NCBI GenBank assembly: GCA_029882955.1
Contig: JAOUJX010000046.1
Coordinates: 1 to 15,901 of the forward strand
Direction: 5' to 3'
Length of the DNA stretch: 15,901 bases
Source of the DNA: Gammaproteobacteria bacterium
GTDB taxonomy: Bacteria; Pseudomonadota; Gammaproteobacteria; GCA-001735895
Below the pieces are notes generated by a model, which worked only from the letters and a program-made list of their open reading frames with translations, made no database searches and was not told where the DNA came from. The translations under genes were made by a program, and so were the position numbers. The stretch's first letter is position 1, and every line of letters starts with the position of its first letter. Shown here in pieces: positions 1-7,607 of this stretch.

Positions 1-1568
1 AGCCCGGGATCGATGGCCAGGTAGCCAACGGTGGTGAAGTCAATGCAGGCATTGATGATTTGCCCGAACTGGCTGAAAATCAGCTCGACGCCGGGAGAAC
101 AGCTACCGACAGTAATTCAATGACGGAAACACAGAAGAATGGGCAGCGACTAATTCTAGTCGAAACTGATGTGATACGTGCCGAAATTGATAGTCTTGGC
201 GGAGTAGTACGTTCTTTGAAACTGAAGAAATTCCCAGTCACATTGGATCAGCCGGATGTATGGCTGGAAATAGTCCACAGTCAAAGCGACTCCGTTTATT
301 TAATGCAAAGTGGGTTGCGAAATAAGAATAATACTGCACCGACGCATTATAGTATTTATCAGACAGCGCGGACAGAATATCGGCTTGAAGACGGTGAGGA
401 TGAGTTAATCGTACCGTTCTACTGGAGTGAAAATGGTATTGAAGTTACCAAAAGTTACCATTTTCGCCGAGGAGATTACCTGGTTGATGTCAAGCACCGC
501 GTCGTCAACAATTCAGGCGACGACTGGATTGGTAGTCAGTACCGCCAAATTCAGAGATCCCGTCCTCTGGAAACTTCTCGCCTTTTATATACCTATACCG
601 GTTCGGTTTACTACAACGAGGAAGTGAAGTACGAGAAAGTGGACTTCGATGACATGGAAGATAGTGTACTGAAAACCGAGTCGACCGGCGGCTGGATCGC
701 CATGTTGCAGCATTATTTTCTATCGGCCTGGGTTCCGGCTGAAGATGACAAAAACCTGGTTTATTCGATAGCTAATACTAAACGTAATCCGGCTACCTAT
801 ACCATCGGACTCAGGTCTGAAAACAATCAGGCTAGTCCGGGTGGTAGTGTTGAATTCAATAGCCAGATGTTCGTTGGCCCAAAAATAGTGGATAGACTGG
901 AAGAAATTTCGCCTGGTCTTGATCTGACAGTTGATTATGGTGTACTTACTTTCATCTCTAAACCTCTGTACTGGTTACTGTCGTTTTATCATAGCTATGT
1001 CGGCAACTGGGGATTGGCGATTATTCTACTGACACTGACTATCAAGGCGGTTTTTTATAAATTATCCGAAACCAGTTATCGCTCTATGGCGCGGATGCGA
1101 AAGGTTGGCCCGAGGTTAAAAACCTTAAAGGAACGCTATGGTGATGATCGCCAGAAAATGAATCAGGCGATGATGGAGCTATATAAAACTGAGAAAATCA
1201 ATCCAATGGGTGGCTGCCTGCCGATCCTGGTGCAAATTCCGGTGTTTATCGCGCTCTACTGGGCGTTACTAGAGAGTGTCGATCTGCGCCAGGCGCCGTT
1301 TATATTCTGGATCAAAGATTTATCGGTGATGGATCCTTTTTATGTATTACCCGTCATCATGGGTATTAGCATGTTTATTCAGCAAAAGCTAAACCCTGCC
1401 CCACCCGATCCCATTCAGGCCAAGGTAATGATGGCTTTGCCGTTTGTCTTCACGATATTTTTCGCCTTCTTCCCTTCTGGACTGGTTTTATACTGGGTGG
1501 TTAACAATGTGTTGTCGATCGCGCAGCAGTATGTAATTACCAAACGTATCGAAGCTGGGGGTAAATAA
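1..1568 (+). CDS. yidC: Membrane protein insertase YidC (5' end missing)
   Basis: YidC inserts proteins into the inner membrane, alone or with SecYEG. The reading frame is open from base 3, so the N-terminal membrane anchor lies outside the window; a TTG codon at 60 is not the real start. The first half is a hydrophilic periplasmic domain (about 130-930). The C-terminal half is the conserved five-helix-family core: SYVGNWGLAIILL (about 995-1032), the cytoplasmic coiled-coil hairpin with SMARMRKVGPRLK (about 1084-1122), then NPMGGCLPILVQIPVFIALY (about 1198-1260), PFYVLPVIMGISMFIQQKLNP, and FPSGLVLYWVVNNVLSIAQQ near the end. The positively charged groove residue, Arg366 in E. coli, is Lys here (codon 1044-1046). 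The protein ends in AGGK with only a short basic tail. mnmE follows 31 bp later, the usual rnpA-yidC-mnmE order, so co-transcription is likely. The identification is secure. Confidence 0.97.
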   Translation, partial: PGIDGQVANGGEVNAGIDDLPELAENQLDAGRTATDSNSMTETQKNGQRLILVETDVIRAEIDSLGGVVRSLKLKKFPVTLDQPDVWLEIVHSQSDSVYLMQSGLRNKNNTAPTHYSIYQTARTEYRLEDGEDELIVPFYWSENGIEVTKSYHFRRGDYLVDVKHRVVNNSGDDWIGSQYRQIQRSRPLETSRLLYTYTGSVYYNEEVKYEKVDFDDMEDSVLKTESTGGWIAMLQHYFLSAWVPAEDDKNLVYSIANTKRNPATYTIGLRSENNQASPGGSVEFNSQMFVGPKIVDRLEEISPGLDLTVDYGVLTFISKPLYWLLSFYHSYVGNWGLAIILLTLTIKAVFYKLSETSYRSMARMRKVGPRLKTLKERYGDDRQKMNQAMMELYKTEKINPMGGCLPILVQIPVFIALYWALLESVDLRQAPFIFWIKDLSVMDPFYVLPVIMGISMFIQQKLNPAPPDPIQAKVMMALPFVFTIFFAFFPSGLVLYWVVNNVLSIAQQYVITKRIEAGGK

Positions 1569-1599
1569 CCGGCTCGAGCATTAGGCCGGCCCGCATAGC

Positions 1600-2934
1600 A
1601 TGGCTAACAGGGATACCATTGCCGCTATCGCCACCCCGCCGGGTGTCGGCGGCATTGGTGTTATTCGATTATCGGGTTCTTTGGCGTTGTCCATTGGTGA
1701 ATCGTTAATTCAGGGCTCTCTCCCGGTCAGACAGGTTCGCTTCCGTCGATTTTATGATGCCAGCCAACAAGTCCTCGACCACGGCATCTGTTTCTACTGT
1801 CCTGAGCCGCACTCCTTTAGTGGCGAAGATGTGGTTGAAATTCAGGCTCATGGCGGTCCGGTGCTACTCGATATGTTACTCGAACGAGTTTGCGAACTCG
1901 GCGCGCGACTGGCGCGAGCTGGAGAATTTTCCGAACGCGCATTTTTAAACGGCAAGCTTGACCTGGCCCAGGCAGAAGCCATTGCGGACTTAATCGAATC
2001 GGGCAGCCGTGCGGCCGCAAAAGCAGCGATGCGTTCTTTAGAAGGAGAGTTTTCTGCTCGAATTCGACACCTGGTGGAAGATATTATCGGCCTGCGAGTT
2101 TATACCGAGTCAGCGCTTGATTTCGCTGAAGAGGAAATCGATTTCCTGGCGGATGCAAACATCAGTGAAAAATTGCTGGACTGCCAACAGGCCATAGAAC
2201 AGGTTTTACAACAGGCTGAACAGGGCAGAATTTTAAAGGATGGCCTGAGCCTGGTTCTAGCAGGTTTACCAAACGCGGGTAAATCCAGTCTTCTGAATCA
2301 TCTGGCTGGCTATGAAGCTGCGATTGTGACGGATATTCCTGGTACTACCCGCGATGTAATACACGAACACATTTCTCTCAAAGGCATACCCATTAAAGTG
2401 CGCGACACCGCAGGTCTGCGGGATTCGGATAACCCGGTTGAGCGCGAAGGTATAAAACGTGCCTGGCAGGAAATCAACAAAGCAGATGCGGTACTATTGT
2501 TAGTCGATGCGAGCCAGGGAATTACGCCCGACGATGAAGCGATTATCCAGCAGTTGGATTCGGTGAATTACCAACTGGTTTACAGTAAATGTGACTTGCT
2601 TACAGACCGAGGCCGGAGAAATAAGAAAGCGAATTATATTTCCGTCCACAGCGGTGAGGGACTGGAAGCCTTGATCAATCAGATTACTGGCGAGGTACAG
2701 GATTTTAACCAGGATAATCAAACCATTTTGGCTCGCCGTCGTCATATCGAAGCCTTACAACGCGCGCGACAGGGCCTGATGCAGGCCCGACAGGTATTTA
2801 ACGATACCGGATCAGGAGAACTTATGGCTGAGGACTTACGTCAGGTACAACAGGATTTGAATGAAATCACCGGTGAATTCAATACAGAAGATTTACTGGG
2901 CCAGATATTTTCCCGTTTTTGTATTGGTAAATAA
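1600..2934 (+). CDS. mnmE: tRNA modification GTPase MnmE (TrmE)
   Basis: MnmE works with MnmG to build the (carboxymethyl)aminomethyl group on uridine 34 of certain tRNAs, using a folate one-carbon unit and GTP hydrolysis in the cytoplasm. The 444-residue protein is near the usual length of about 450. The N-terminal folate-binding domain begins with DTIAAIATPPGVGGIGVIRL. An inserted G domain has G1 GLPNAGKSS (222-230), G2 with DIPGTTRD (245-252), G3 DTAGLR (269-274) and G4 SKCD (329-332). The protein ends in the family signature FCIGK (440-444) with the conserved Cys441. G4 has Ser where Asn or Thr is usual, but the rest of the G domain is normal. The ATG is chosen because the family N-terminus starts here; no convincing Shine-Dalgarno precedes it, which fits translation after yidC, whose stop is 31 bp upstream. 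Confidence 0.97.
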   Translation: MANRDTIAAIATPPGVGGIGVIRLSGSLALSIGESLIQGSLPVRQVRFRRFYDASQQVLDHGICFYCPEPHSFSGEDVVEIQAHGGPVLLDMLLERVCELGARLARAGEFSERAFLNGKLDLAQAEAIADLIESGSRAAAKAAMRSLEGEFSARIRHLVEDIIGLRVYTESALDFAEEEIDFLADANISEKLLDCQQAIEQVLQQAEQGRILKDGLSLVLAGLPNAGKSSLLNHLAGYEAAIVTDIPGTTRDVIHEHISLKGIPIKVRDTAGLRDSDNPVEREGIKRAWQEINKADAVLLLVDASQGITPDDEAIIQQLDSVNYQLVYSKCDLLTDRGRRNKKANYISVHSGEGLEALINQITGEVQDFNQDNQTILARRRHIEALQRARQGLMQARQVFNDTGSGELMAEDLRQVQQDLNEITGEFNTEDLLGQIFSRFCIGK

Positions 2935-2939
2935 ACCGG

Positions 2940-3872
2940 CTAAATTGAGCAGGGTTCGCGTCGCATCAATAGAATGTCGCGATAGATGTTCGGATCTTTT
3001 GTGTAGGTTAGCTCCCCTGCTAAGGGATTAATCTGATCGTATAGGCGAGAAAGCCAGAAACGTGTCGCGGCTGCGCGTAGCATTAAAGGCAGTGATTCGC
3101 GTTCTATATTGAGCAGAGGTCTGACCTGTTCGTAAGCCTCGATAAAGCGATGCAGCCTGTTCTGATCAAGTTCACCACTGTCAACAATACACCAGTCGTT
3201 TATGGCAATTGCCAGATCATAGAGCCAGAAATCGTGGCAGGCGTATTCAAAATCGATGATGCCAATCAGTTGCTGGTCATCGAATAACGCATTATCGTGA
3301 AATAAATCGGCATGTATTGCGCCTTTGGGTAGCTCCAGTCGGTTTAATGGCTGATAGGCCCGGATTTCCTCATCGAGAAGTTGGTTGTCTGATCTGTTTA
3401 AACTTTGTAAAAGTTCTTTTTGCATGGCCTGGCGCCATTCAGCACCGCAGGGATTGTCGTGCTCACCAGTAAAGCTTCTACCTGCCAGGTGTAGCCGTGC
3501 CAGTTCGCTACCCATAAGGGCACAATGATGAGTGCCTGGCTGAGTGCAGACTTCGCCGTTAAGGCGCTCGATAATAACAGCCGGCCGGTGATTTAGTATC
3601 GAATAATAATTACCGTATCTATCCCGAATTGGTGTAGCACAGGCTATATTTTTCTGAGCAAGATGATGCTGTAAACCAAGGATATAATCTAGATTACGCC
3701 TTTCCTGGTGTTCGAAAAGTGTCAGTACATAGGATGCTGATTCGGTTTCCAGCCAGTAATTACTATTGGTAATACCCGCAGCGATACCCTGATGAGAAAT
3801 CAGCTTACCGATAGAATATTGTTCGATAAATGATTCAAGCTGTGCTTGTGATACAGAGGTATAAACCGACAT
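2940..3872 (-). CDS. thrB: Homoserine kinase, aminoglycoside-phosphotransferase-fold type
   Basis: The predicted role is phosphorylation of L-homoserine to O-phosphohomoserine with ATP, the penultimate step of threonine synthesis. The 310-residue protein belongs to the APH/choline-kinase fold used by Pseudomonas-type ThrB, not the GHMP-kinase fold of E. coli ThrB. The catalytic loop is GAIHADLFHDN (184-194; His187, Asp189, Asn194). The metal-binding loop is GIIDFEYA (204-211; Asp207). An N-terminal ATP-binding lobe carries GITNSNYWL (33-41). Length matches the family (about 315). It is divergent from polA, as in pseudomonads where thrB lies beside polA, but the small DUF2782 gene I recall between them there is absent. 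Its stop is 5 bp from the mnmE stop on the other strand. An untested APH-family kinase of another specificity is the main alternative; the neighbourhood favours ThrB. Confidence 0.9.
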   Translation of the reverse strand: MSVYTSVSQAQLESFIEQYSIGKLISHQGIAAGITNSNYWLETESASYVLTLFEHQERRNLDYILGLQHHLAQKNIACATPIRDRYGNYYSILNHRPAVIIERLNGEVCTQPGTHHCALMGSELARLHLAGRSFTGEHDNPCGAEWRQAMQKELLQSLNRSDNQLLDEEIRAYQPLNRLELPKGAIHADLFHDNALFDDQQLIGIIDFEYACHDFWLYDLAIAINDWCIVDSGELDQNRLHRFIEAYEQVRPLLNIERESLPLMLRAAATRFWLSRLYDQINPLAGELTYTKDPNIYRDILLMRREPCSI

Positions 3873-3917
3873 AAAATAAGCCGTTGACTAATAATAAAAA
3901 CATCCACATCAGATGCG

Positions 3918-3963
3918 TAATAGCCTGTGATATTATCCTGCCTCAGGCCGTAAGCGGCGGGCA
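3918..3963. promoter_or_regulatory. thrB-polA divergent spacer with inverted repeat and leader hairpin
   Basis: The 106-bp spacer 3873-3978 must hold both divergent promoters. It contains TATTAT (3931-3936), a fair -10 for polA with no good -35, and an inverted repeat TAATA (3918-3922) / TATTA (3931-3935). A two-part hairpin lies just before polA: TGCC (3939-3942) with GGCA (3960-3963), enclosing GCCG (3947-3950) and CGGC (3955-3958). No clear ribosome binding site precedes the polA ATG. Promoter assignment is tentative. Confidence 0.35.
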
Positions 3964-3978
3964 TTGTAGCGTAATATT

Positions 3979-6675
3979 ATGAATCAAGAGAAACAAAAAA
4001 AACTGGTCCTGGTCGATGGCAGTTCGTACCTGTTTCGAGCCTATCACGGTTTACCCTCGCTTACCCATAACGGCCATCCAACGGGCGCTATGTATGGTGT
4101 TCTAAACATGTTGCGTAAACTGGTAAAAGACGAACAGCCCGATAATATCGCCATGGTTTTCGATGCTAAGGGCAAGACATTTCGCAATGATATTTACGCA
4201 GAGTATAAAGCTCATAGACCGCCGATGCCGGATGACTTGCGTGAACAGATTGAGCCACTACATGACATCATTCGGGCTCAGGGATTTCCGCTGATTAGTA
4301 TCGAAGGTGTCGAGGCCGATGACGTTATCGGTACGCTAAGTGTCGAGGCCACTCATCTCGGCTATCAGGTATTAATTTCGACTGGGGATAAAGATATGGC
4401 GCAGCTGGTTAATCCGGATGTCCGTCTTATCAACACGATGAATAATCATGTCATGACTGAGGAAACTGTCGTAGAGAAGTTTCAGGTCAGGCCCGATCAG
4501 ATTATTGATTATCTGGCGCTAATGGGTGATAGCTCCGATAATATCCCCGGCGTACCCAAAGTGGGGCCCAAAACTGCGAGCAAATGGATTGCCCAATATG
4601 GCAGCCTGCAGGCAGTAATGAATCATGCGGACGAGATTAAAGGTAAGGTGGGCGAAAACCTGCGGGAGTCGCTGGATTTTCTGCCGATTTCCTACCAACT
4701 GGCAACTATAAAGCTCGATTGTGACACCGGTGTAGAGATAGACGATTTGATTCAGGGTGATGCCGATAGAGCGGCCCTGGCAGCCTATTATAATGAGTTT
4801 GGTTTCACCCGTTGGTACGATGATCTCGATAACGACTCGGTTGAGGCCGAACGACCAACGCAAGCTCCTGTTGAATACGAATGTATTCTCGATCGGCAGC
4901 ACTTTGATCGTTGGCTTGATTTATTAAAACAGGCCGATAGCTTTGCCATCGATACCGAAACCACCAGCCTCGACTACATGCAGGCCAGACTGGTCGGTAT
5001 TTCTCTTTGCCTCAGCGCGGGAAAAGCATGCTATATACCCCTCGGGCATAGTTATCTGGGCGCCCCCGTGCAACTTGATCGTGAGTGGGTATTAAACTCG
5101 TTGAAACCAATATTGGAGAATCCTGCTATTGGTAAGATCGGACAAAATATTAAATATGACGCCCATATTTTTATCAGCGAAAACATACACCTCAAAGGCA
5201 TTGCCCACGATACGATGCTGCAGTCCTATGTACTTAACTCGACAGCCAGTCGTCACAATATGGATGCACTGGCGCATTTTTATCTGGGTCGTGAAACCAT
5301 CCGCTTCGAAGATATTGCCGGTAAGGGCACCAGGCAATTAACCTTTGACCAGATCGAGCTAGATAAAGCCGCAGATTATGCAGCCGAAGATGCCGACATT
5401 ACTCTGCAATTGCATCAATGTCTGCACGAACGCTTGCAGGCGGATAAAAAACTTAACGAGGTCTATCAGAATATCGAGTTACCCCTGGTTGAGGTATTAC
5501 TCAAAATCGAGCAGAACGGAGTTTTAATTGATGCCAATTTGTTGCATCAACAAGGCATCGAAGTTGACAGCAAATTGAATAATATAGAGGCCAAGGTATA
5601 CGATCAGGCAGGCGAAATCTTCAATCTGAGTTCGCCGAAGCAGATACAGGCGATTTTATACGACAAACTCGAACTGCCGGTGTTGCGCAAAACCCCAAAA
5701 GGTCAGCCTTCTACGGCCGAAGATGTCCTCGAAGAGCTGGCTCAAACCTATGAAATACCCGCTCTGATTCTAGAACACCGTAGTTTGAATAAATTAAAAA
5801 CAACTTACATCGACAAACTACCGAATGAAATTAATCCGCGTACCGGCCGTGTCCATACGTCTTACCAGCAGGCAGTGGCATCTACAGGGCGGCTCTCTTC
5901 GACCAGCCCTAATCTACAGAATATCCCTATTCGGACCGCCGAAGGGCGCCGGATTAGAGAGGCATTTATCGCAGCTGAGGGGAAATGTATTCTGGCGTTA
6001 GACTATTCGCAAATTGAATTGCGTATCATGGCGCATTTGTCTGCTGATGAAAGCTTGATTAAAGCGTTTGAGCAGGGCCTGGATGTTCACCGTGCTACAG
6101 CTGCGGAGGTATTTGGCTGTGAGCTTGCCGAGGTAGATGCCGACCAGCGAAGAGCGGCCAAGGCTATAAATTTCGGTTTAATATACGGTATGTCGGCGTT
6201 TGGTCTGGGAAAACAGCTGAATATCGGGAGAAACGAGGCTCAACAGTACGTTGACACTTATTTCGAGCGCTATCCAGGCGTGAAAAAATATATGGAAGAT
6301 ACCAAGCAACTCGCGCGTGATCAGGGTTTTGTAGAAACCGTATTTGGACGACGACTTTACCTCCCCGATATTAATGCGAAAAATGCGATGCAACGCCAGT
6401 ACGCCGAACGTACGGCTATCAATGCGCCGATGCAGGGAACCGCCGCTGATATCATTAAACGAGCCATGATCGATGTGCATCACTGGTTGGTTGAGGAAGG
6501 TAGTAACACAATAATGATCATGCAGGTACACGATGAGTTGGTGTTCGAGGTAGATAATAATGAAGTGGAGCTTAATCGTGAAAACATTTCTCGCCTGATG
6601 ACTTCAGCGGCCAAATTATCGATAAAACTGGAAGTTGATACCGGAATTGGCAGCAACTGGCATGAAGCACACTAG
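3979..6675 (+). CDS. polA: DNA polymerase I
   Basis: PolA fills gaps and removes RNA primers during lagging-strand synthesis and excision repair. The 898-residue protein has all three domains. The 5' nuclease has VDGSSYLFRAYH (12-23), EADDVIGTL (112-120), STGDKDM (134-140) and GDSSDNIPGVPKVGPKTA (183-200). The 3'-5' proofreading exonuclease is intact: Exo I DTETTS (Asp325, Glu327), Exo II GQNIKYD (Asp394) and Exo III YAAEDAD (Tyr467, Asp471). The polymerase has motif A LDYSQIELR (Asp675), motif B RRAAKAINFGLIYG (Arg724, Lys728, Phe732, Tyr736) and motif C QVHDELVFE (His851, Asp852). Numbering runs a constant 30 behind the E. coli enzyme in the polymerase domain. The start fits the family N-terminus. 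It is monocistronic by appearance, with a hairpin terminator and an sRNA gene immediately downstream. Confidence 0.98.
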   Translation: MNQEKQKKLVLVDGSSYLFRAYHGLPSLTHNGHPTGAMYGVLNMLRKLVKDEQPDNIAMVFDAKGKTFRNDIYAEYKAHRPPMPDDLREQIEPLHDIIRAQGFPLISIEGVEADDVIGTLSVEATHLGYQVLISTGDKDMAQLVNPDVRLINTMNNHVMTEETVVEKFQVRPDQIIDYLALMGDSSDNIPGVPKVGPKTASKWIAQYGSLQAVMNHADEIKGKVGENLRESLDFLPISYQLATIKLDCDTGVEIDDLIQGDADRAALAAYYNEFGFTRWYDDLDNDSVEAERPTQAPVEYECILDRQHFDRWLDLLKQADSFAIDTETTSLDYMQARLVGISLCLSAGKACYIPLGHSYLGAPVQLDREWVLNSLKPILENPAIGKIGQNIKYDAHIFISENIHLKGIAHDTMLQSYVLNSTASRHNMDALAHFYLGRETIRFEDIAGKGTRQLTFDQIELDKAADYAAEDADITLQLHQCLHERLQADKKLNEVYQNIELPLVEVLLKIEQNGVLIDANLLHQQGIEVDSKLNNIEAKVYDQAGEIFNLSSPKQIQAILYDKLELPVLRKTPKGQPSTAEDVLEELAQTYEIPALILEHRSLNKLKTTYIDKLPNEINPRTGRVHTSYQQAVASTGRLSSTSPNLQNIPIRTAEGRRIREAFIAAEGKCILALDYSQIELRIMAHLSADESLIKAFEQGLDVHRATAAEVFGCELAEVDADQRRAAKAINFGLIYGMSAFGLGKQLNIGRNEAQQYVDTYFERYPGVKKYMEDTKQLARDQGFVETVFGRRLYLPDINAKNAMQRQYAERTAINAPMQGTAADIIKRAMIDVHHWLVEEGSNTIMIMQVHDELVFEVDNNEVELNRENISRLMTSAAKLSIKLEVDTGIGSNWHEAH

Positions 6676-6697
6676 CTGATTAGTTGAAGTTTTAAAT

Positions 6698-6722
6698 AAA
6701 GTCGTTAATAGACGATTTTTTT
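6698..6722 (+). terminator. Intrinsic terminator of polA
   Basis: An 8-bp stem, AAAGTCGT (6698-6705) with ACGATTTT (6712-6719) including one G-U pair, closes a six-base loop, TAATAG. The T-run 6716-6722 follows, and a second run of eight T lies at 6727-6734. It sits 22 bp after the polA stop and would separate polA from the downstream RNA gene. Confidence 0.7.
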
Positions 6723-6764
6723 AATCTTTTTTTTCAATTTGAACTATAAAGAGGGAATACGATA

Positions 6765-6791
6765 GAACTTTGTCATTTAACAAAGGTCTTA
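6765..6791 (+). promoter_or_regulatory. Sigma-E/AlgU (sigma-22)-type promoter for the small RNA
   Basis: GAACTT (6765-6770), a 16-bp spacer and TCTTA (6787-6791) match the extracytoplasmic-stress sigma factor consensus GAACTT-N16/17-TCTGA, with one difference in the -10. Transcription would start near 6796-6799, at the base of the first RNA hairpin. In P. aeruginosa the ErsA RNA in this same position is reported to depend on sigma-22/AlgU. A sigma-70 alternative, TTGAAC (6739-6744) with TAGAAC (6763-6768) at 18-bp spacing, is weaker. The promoter has not been tested; its assignment rests on the motif and its position. Confidence 0.6.
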
Positions 6792-6795
6792 GAGT

Positions 6796-6913
6796 TTTGC
6801 GCTATAGCCCAGCGCAAAAGTCCGTTCTCCCTCCTATGAGCGGACATTGATCCGGAAACCCCATCCGGTTCAAACCCTTTTTCCCTGATAGTTTACTGTC
6901 AGGGTTTTTTTTT
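6796..6913 (+). ncRNA. Small regulatory RNA in the polA-ysxC spacer (ErsA/Spot 42 position)
   Basis: There is no ORF here, but a dense array of hairpins ends in an intrinsic terminator. Hairpin 1 is a perfect 9-bp stem, TTTTGCGCT (6795-6803) with AGCGCAAAA (6811-6819), loop ATAGCCC. Hairpin 2 follows directly: GTCCGTTC (6820-6827) with GAGCGGAC (6838-6845), 8 bp with one G-U. Its ten-base loop TCCCTCCTAT (6828-6837) contains CCTCCT, complementary to Shine-Dalgarno sequences. Hairpin 3 is CCGGA (6852-6856) with TCCGG (6864-6868), with a C-rich loop. The terminator is at 6883-6913. The expected length is about 115-120 nt, and the U-tail is long enough for Hfq binding. Enteric genomes carry Spot 42 here and Pseudomonas carries ErsA. 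I see no sequence match to Spot 42, and I cannot recall ErsA well enough to align it. The ErsA relationship is inferred from position, promoter type and C-rich loops. The 5' end is approximate. Confidence 0.75.
6883..6913 (+). terminator. Strong intrinsic terminator of the small RNA
   Basis: A 9-bp stem, CCCTGATAG (6883-6891) with CTGTCAGGG (6896-6904) including one G-U pair, closes a TTTA loop and is followed by nine T (6905-6913). The opposite strand has no matching T-run after the stem, so the terminator works rightward only and does not serve ysxC, whose stop is 9 bp away. Confidence 0.9.
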
Positions 6914-6922
6914 GAGCGGATA

Positions 6923-7516
6923 CTATTTATCGATATCGAGCCAACTCGCGCACCTTGCCTCGAGTTGCTCCAGCCCCTGCTTGGTCAATACCGATAAGCT
7001 GGAGACAGAAAGATTATCGCTACCGATATTCTTCTGGACTTTTAATATCTCATCCCGGGCCGCCCCTTTGGATAATTTATCAGATTTGGTGAGGAGGATA
7101 TGAAGTGGCAAACTATCTCCGATCATGTCGATCAGCCCCTGGTCAAGTTCGCTAATACCACGACGAATATCGACCACGATGACGAGTCCTTTCAAAGCTT
7201 CACGATGTAATAAATAGGTTGTTAGTACCAGATCCCAGTGGCTTCGCATCTTTTTTGAGACTTTGGCGAAACCATAACCCGGTAGATCGACCAGGTGTTT
7301 TTCATTTCCCAGGGTAAAAAAATTTATGAGTTGTGTACGGCCGGGGGTTTTGCTGGTTTTGCATAAACCTTTCTGGTCAGTTAGGCAGTTTATAGCGCTC
7401 GATTTGCCAGAATTAGAGCGTCCTGCGAAGGCTATCTCGTAGCCTTGATCGGGAATTAGCTGCGAAATTTCGTAGGCGCTAGTGAGGAAGCTGGCCTGTC
7501 GGAAAGAATTAGTCAT
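6923..7516 (-). CDS. ysxC: Ribosome-biogenesis GTP-binding protein YsxC/EngB (YihA)
   Basis: This cytoplasmic GTPase of the TrmE-Era-EngA-EngB superfamily assists large ribosomal subunit assembly and is essential in several bacteria. The 197-residue protein is of typical length. It has G1 GRSNSGKSS (32-40), the switch region KTPGRTQLINFF (56-67), G3 DLPGYG (77-82) and G4 TKSD (143-146). The ATG at 7516 fits the family start, with the N-terminal stretch reading into FLTSAYEISQLIPDQGYEIAFAGR at family distance. It is convergent with the polA/sRNA unit and divergent from the cytochrome c4 gene, which matches the gammaproteobacterial arrangement. Confidence 0.96.
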   Translation of the reverse strand: MTNSFRQASFLTSAYEISQLIPDQGYEIAFAGRSNSGKSSAINCLTDQKGLCKTSKTPGRTQLINFFTLGNEKHLVDLPGYGFAKVSKKMRSHWDLVLTTYLLHREALKGLVIVVDIRRGISELDQGLIDMIGDSLPLHILLTKSDKLSKGAARDEILKVQKNIGSDNLSVSSLSVLTKQGLEQLEARCASWLDIDK

Positions 7517-7535
7517 ACAGTTTGTTAAGCTCTTG

Positions 7536-7564
7536 TTGAACGCGGGGTTGGTGTATGATATACA
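7536..7564 (+). promoter_or_regulatory. Sigma-70-type promoter for the cytochrome c4 gene
   Basis: TTGAAC (7536-7541), a 17-bp spacer and TATACA (7559-7564) lie in the 91-bp ysxC-c4 divergent spacer. Transcription would start about 35 bp before the c4 ATG. The hexamers each match consensus at four of six bases, and the spacing is ideal. Confidence 0.5.
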
Positions 7565-7607
7565 TTCTCGCCCAAAATTTCCGTACTTGAATTACTTAGG
7601 AGAAAAC

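Noticed and set aside
2818..2823. GAACTT inside mnmE as a sigma-E promoter
   Set aside because: No TCNNA at 16-17 bp and no gene start follows; it shows how often this hexamer occurs by chance.
6178..6531. Open frame antisense to polA
   Set aside because: It lies wholly opposite the polymerase domain, has no family resemblance, and is a shadow of a conserved coding frame; the same holds for the antisense frames in thrB, recD and recB.
6796..6913. Calling the sRNA Spot 42 (spf)
   Set aside because: Position matches, but no recognisable Spot 42 sequence is present; only the general terminator architecture is shared.
7482..7607. Longer start for the cytochrome c4 gene
   Set aside because: The extra 42 residues overlap the ysxC start, are not signal-peptide-like, and have no ribosome binding site; the ATG at 7608 has AGGAGA and a proper Sec signal peptide.
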